Source: Paraneptunicella sp964228975
GTDB taxonomy: Bacteria > Pseudomonadota > Gammaproteobacteria > Enterobacterales > Alteromonadaceae
Assembly (NCBI GenBank): GCA_964228975.1
Contig: CAXRCC010000179.1
Span: 1-5,794, forward strand
Direction of reading: 5' to 3'
DNA: 5,794 nt
Position 1 is the stretch's first letter, and each line of letters starts with the position of its first letter. The notes under the pieces were generated by a model that had not been told where the DNA came from, made no database searches, and was given only the letters and a program-made list of their open reading frames with translations. The translations under genes and the position numbers were made by a program. Below are positions 5,779-5,794 of the stretch, one piece after another.

Positions 5779-5794
5779 GTCTTCACAAATTGGA

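Overview
This 5.8 kb window looks like chromosomal DNA of a free-living, probably marine, gammaproteobacterium (Alteromonadales/Vibrionales-like). That placement is inferred from moderate base composition, the haem O synthase–SCO gene pair, and the types of exported proteins present. The species cannot be fixed from sequence reading alone. There is no mobile element, CRISPR array, tRNA or rRNA. Five complete genes and one partial gene fill nearly all of the window.

Left part (1–3009, + strand): a tightly packed cytochrome oxidase assembly block. It starts inside a haem O synthase gene (cyoE/ctaB) whose first ~25 codons lie off the left edge. A SCO1/SenC-type copper chaperone gene overlaps its stop by 4 bases. 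Directly after the SCO stop, with no gap, comes a gene for a 148-residue exported protein I do not recognise. After 56 bases comes an exported S41-family (tricorn/IRBP-like) serine peptidase. The first three genes are almost certainly one transcription unit: haem O supply for the oxidase, CuA-site copper delivery, and an unknown exported partner. The peptidase may be the fourth gene of the same unit, but nothing shows that it works with the others.

Middle (3010–3096): a convergent intergenic gap holding a strong two-tier hairpin that probably ends transcripts from both sides. The facing gene (3097–4374, − strand) encodes a PLP-dependent Cys/Met-metabolism enzyme of the cystathionine gamma-synthase/lyase superfamily. 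Its own 5' leader carries a terminator-like hairpin just before the Shine-Dalgarno site.

Right part: a divergent intergenic region (4375–4638) with a plausible sigma-70 promoter for the PLP enzyme and a perfect 7+7 dyad upstream of the rightward gene. That gene (4639–5679) encodes an abundant-looking exported protein resembling the DUF3103 family, of unknown function, followed by a clear intrinsic terminator.

The window is mostly ordinary housekeeping sequence. The points most worth following are the unrecognised exported protein locked into the oxidase-assembly operon, the leader hairpin of the PLP gene, and the DUF3103-like protein with its dyad and split codon usage.
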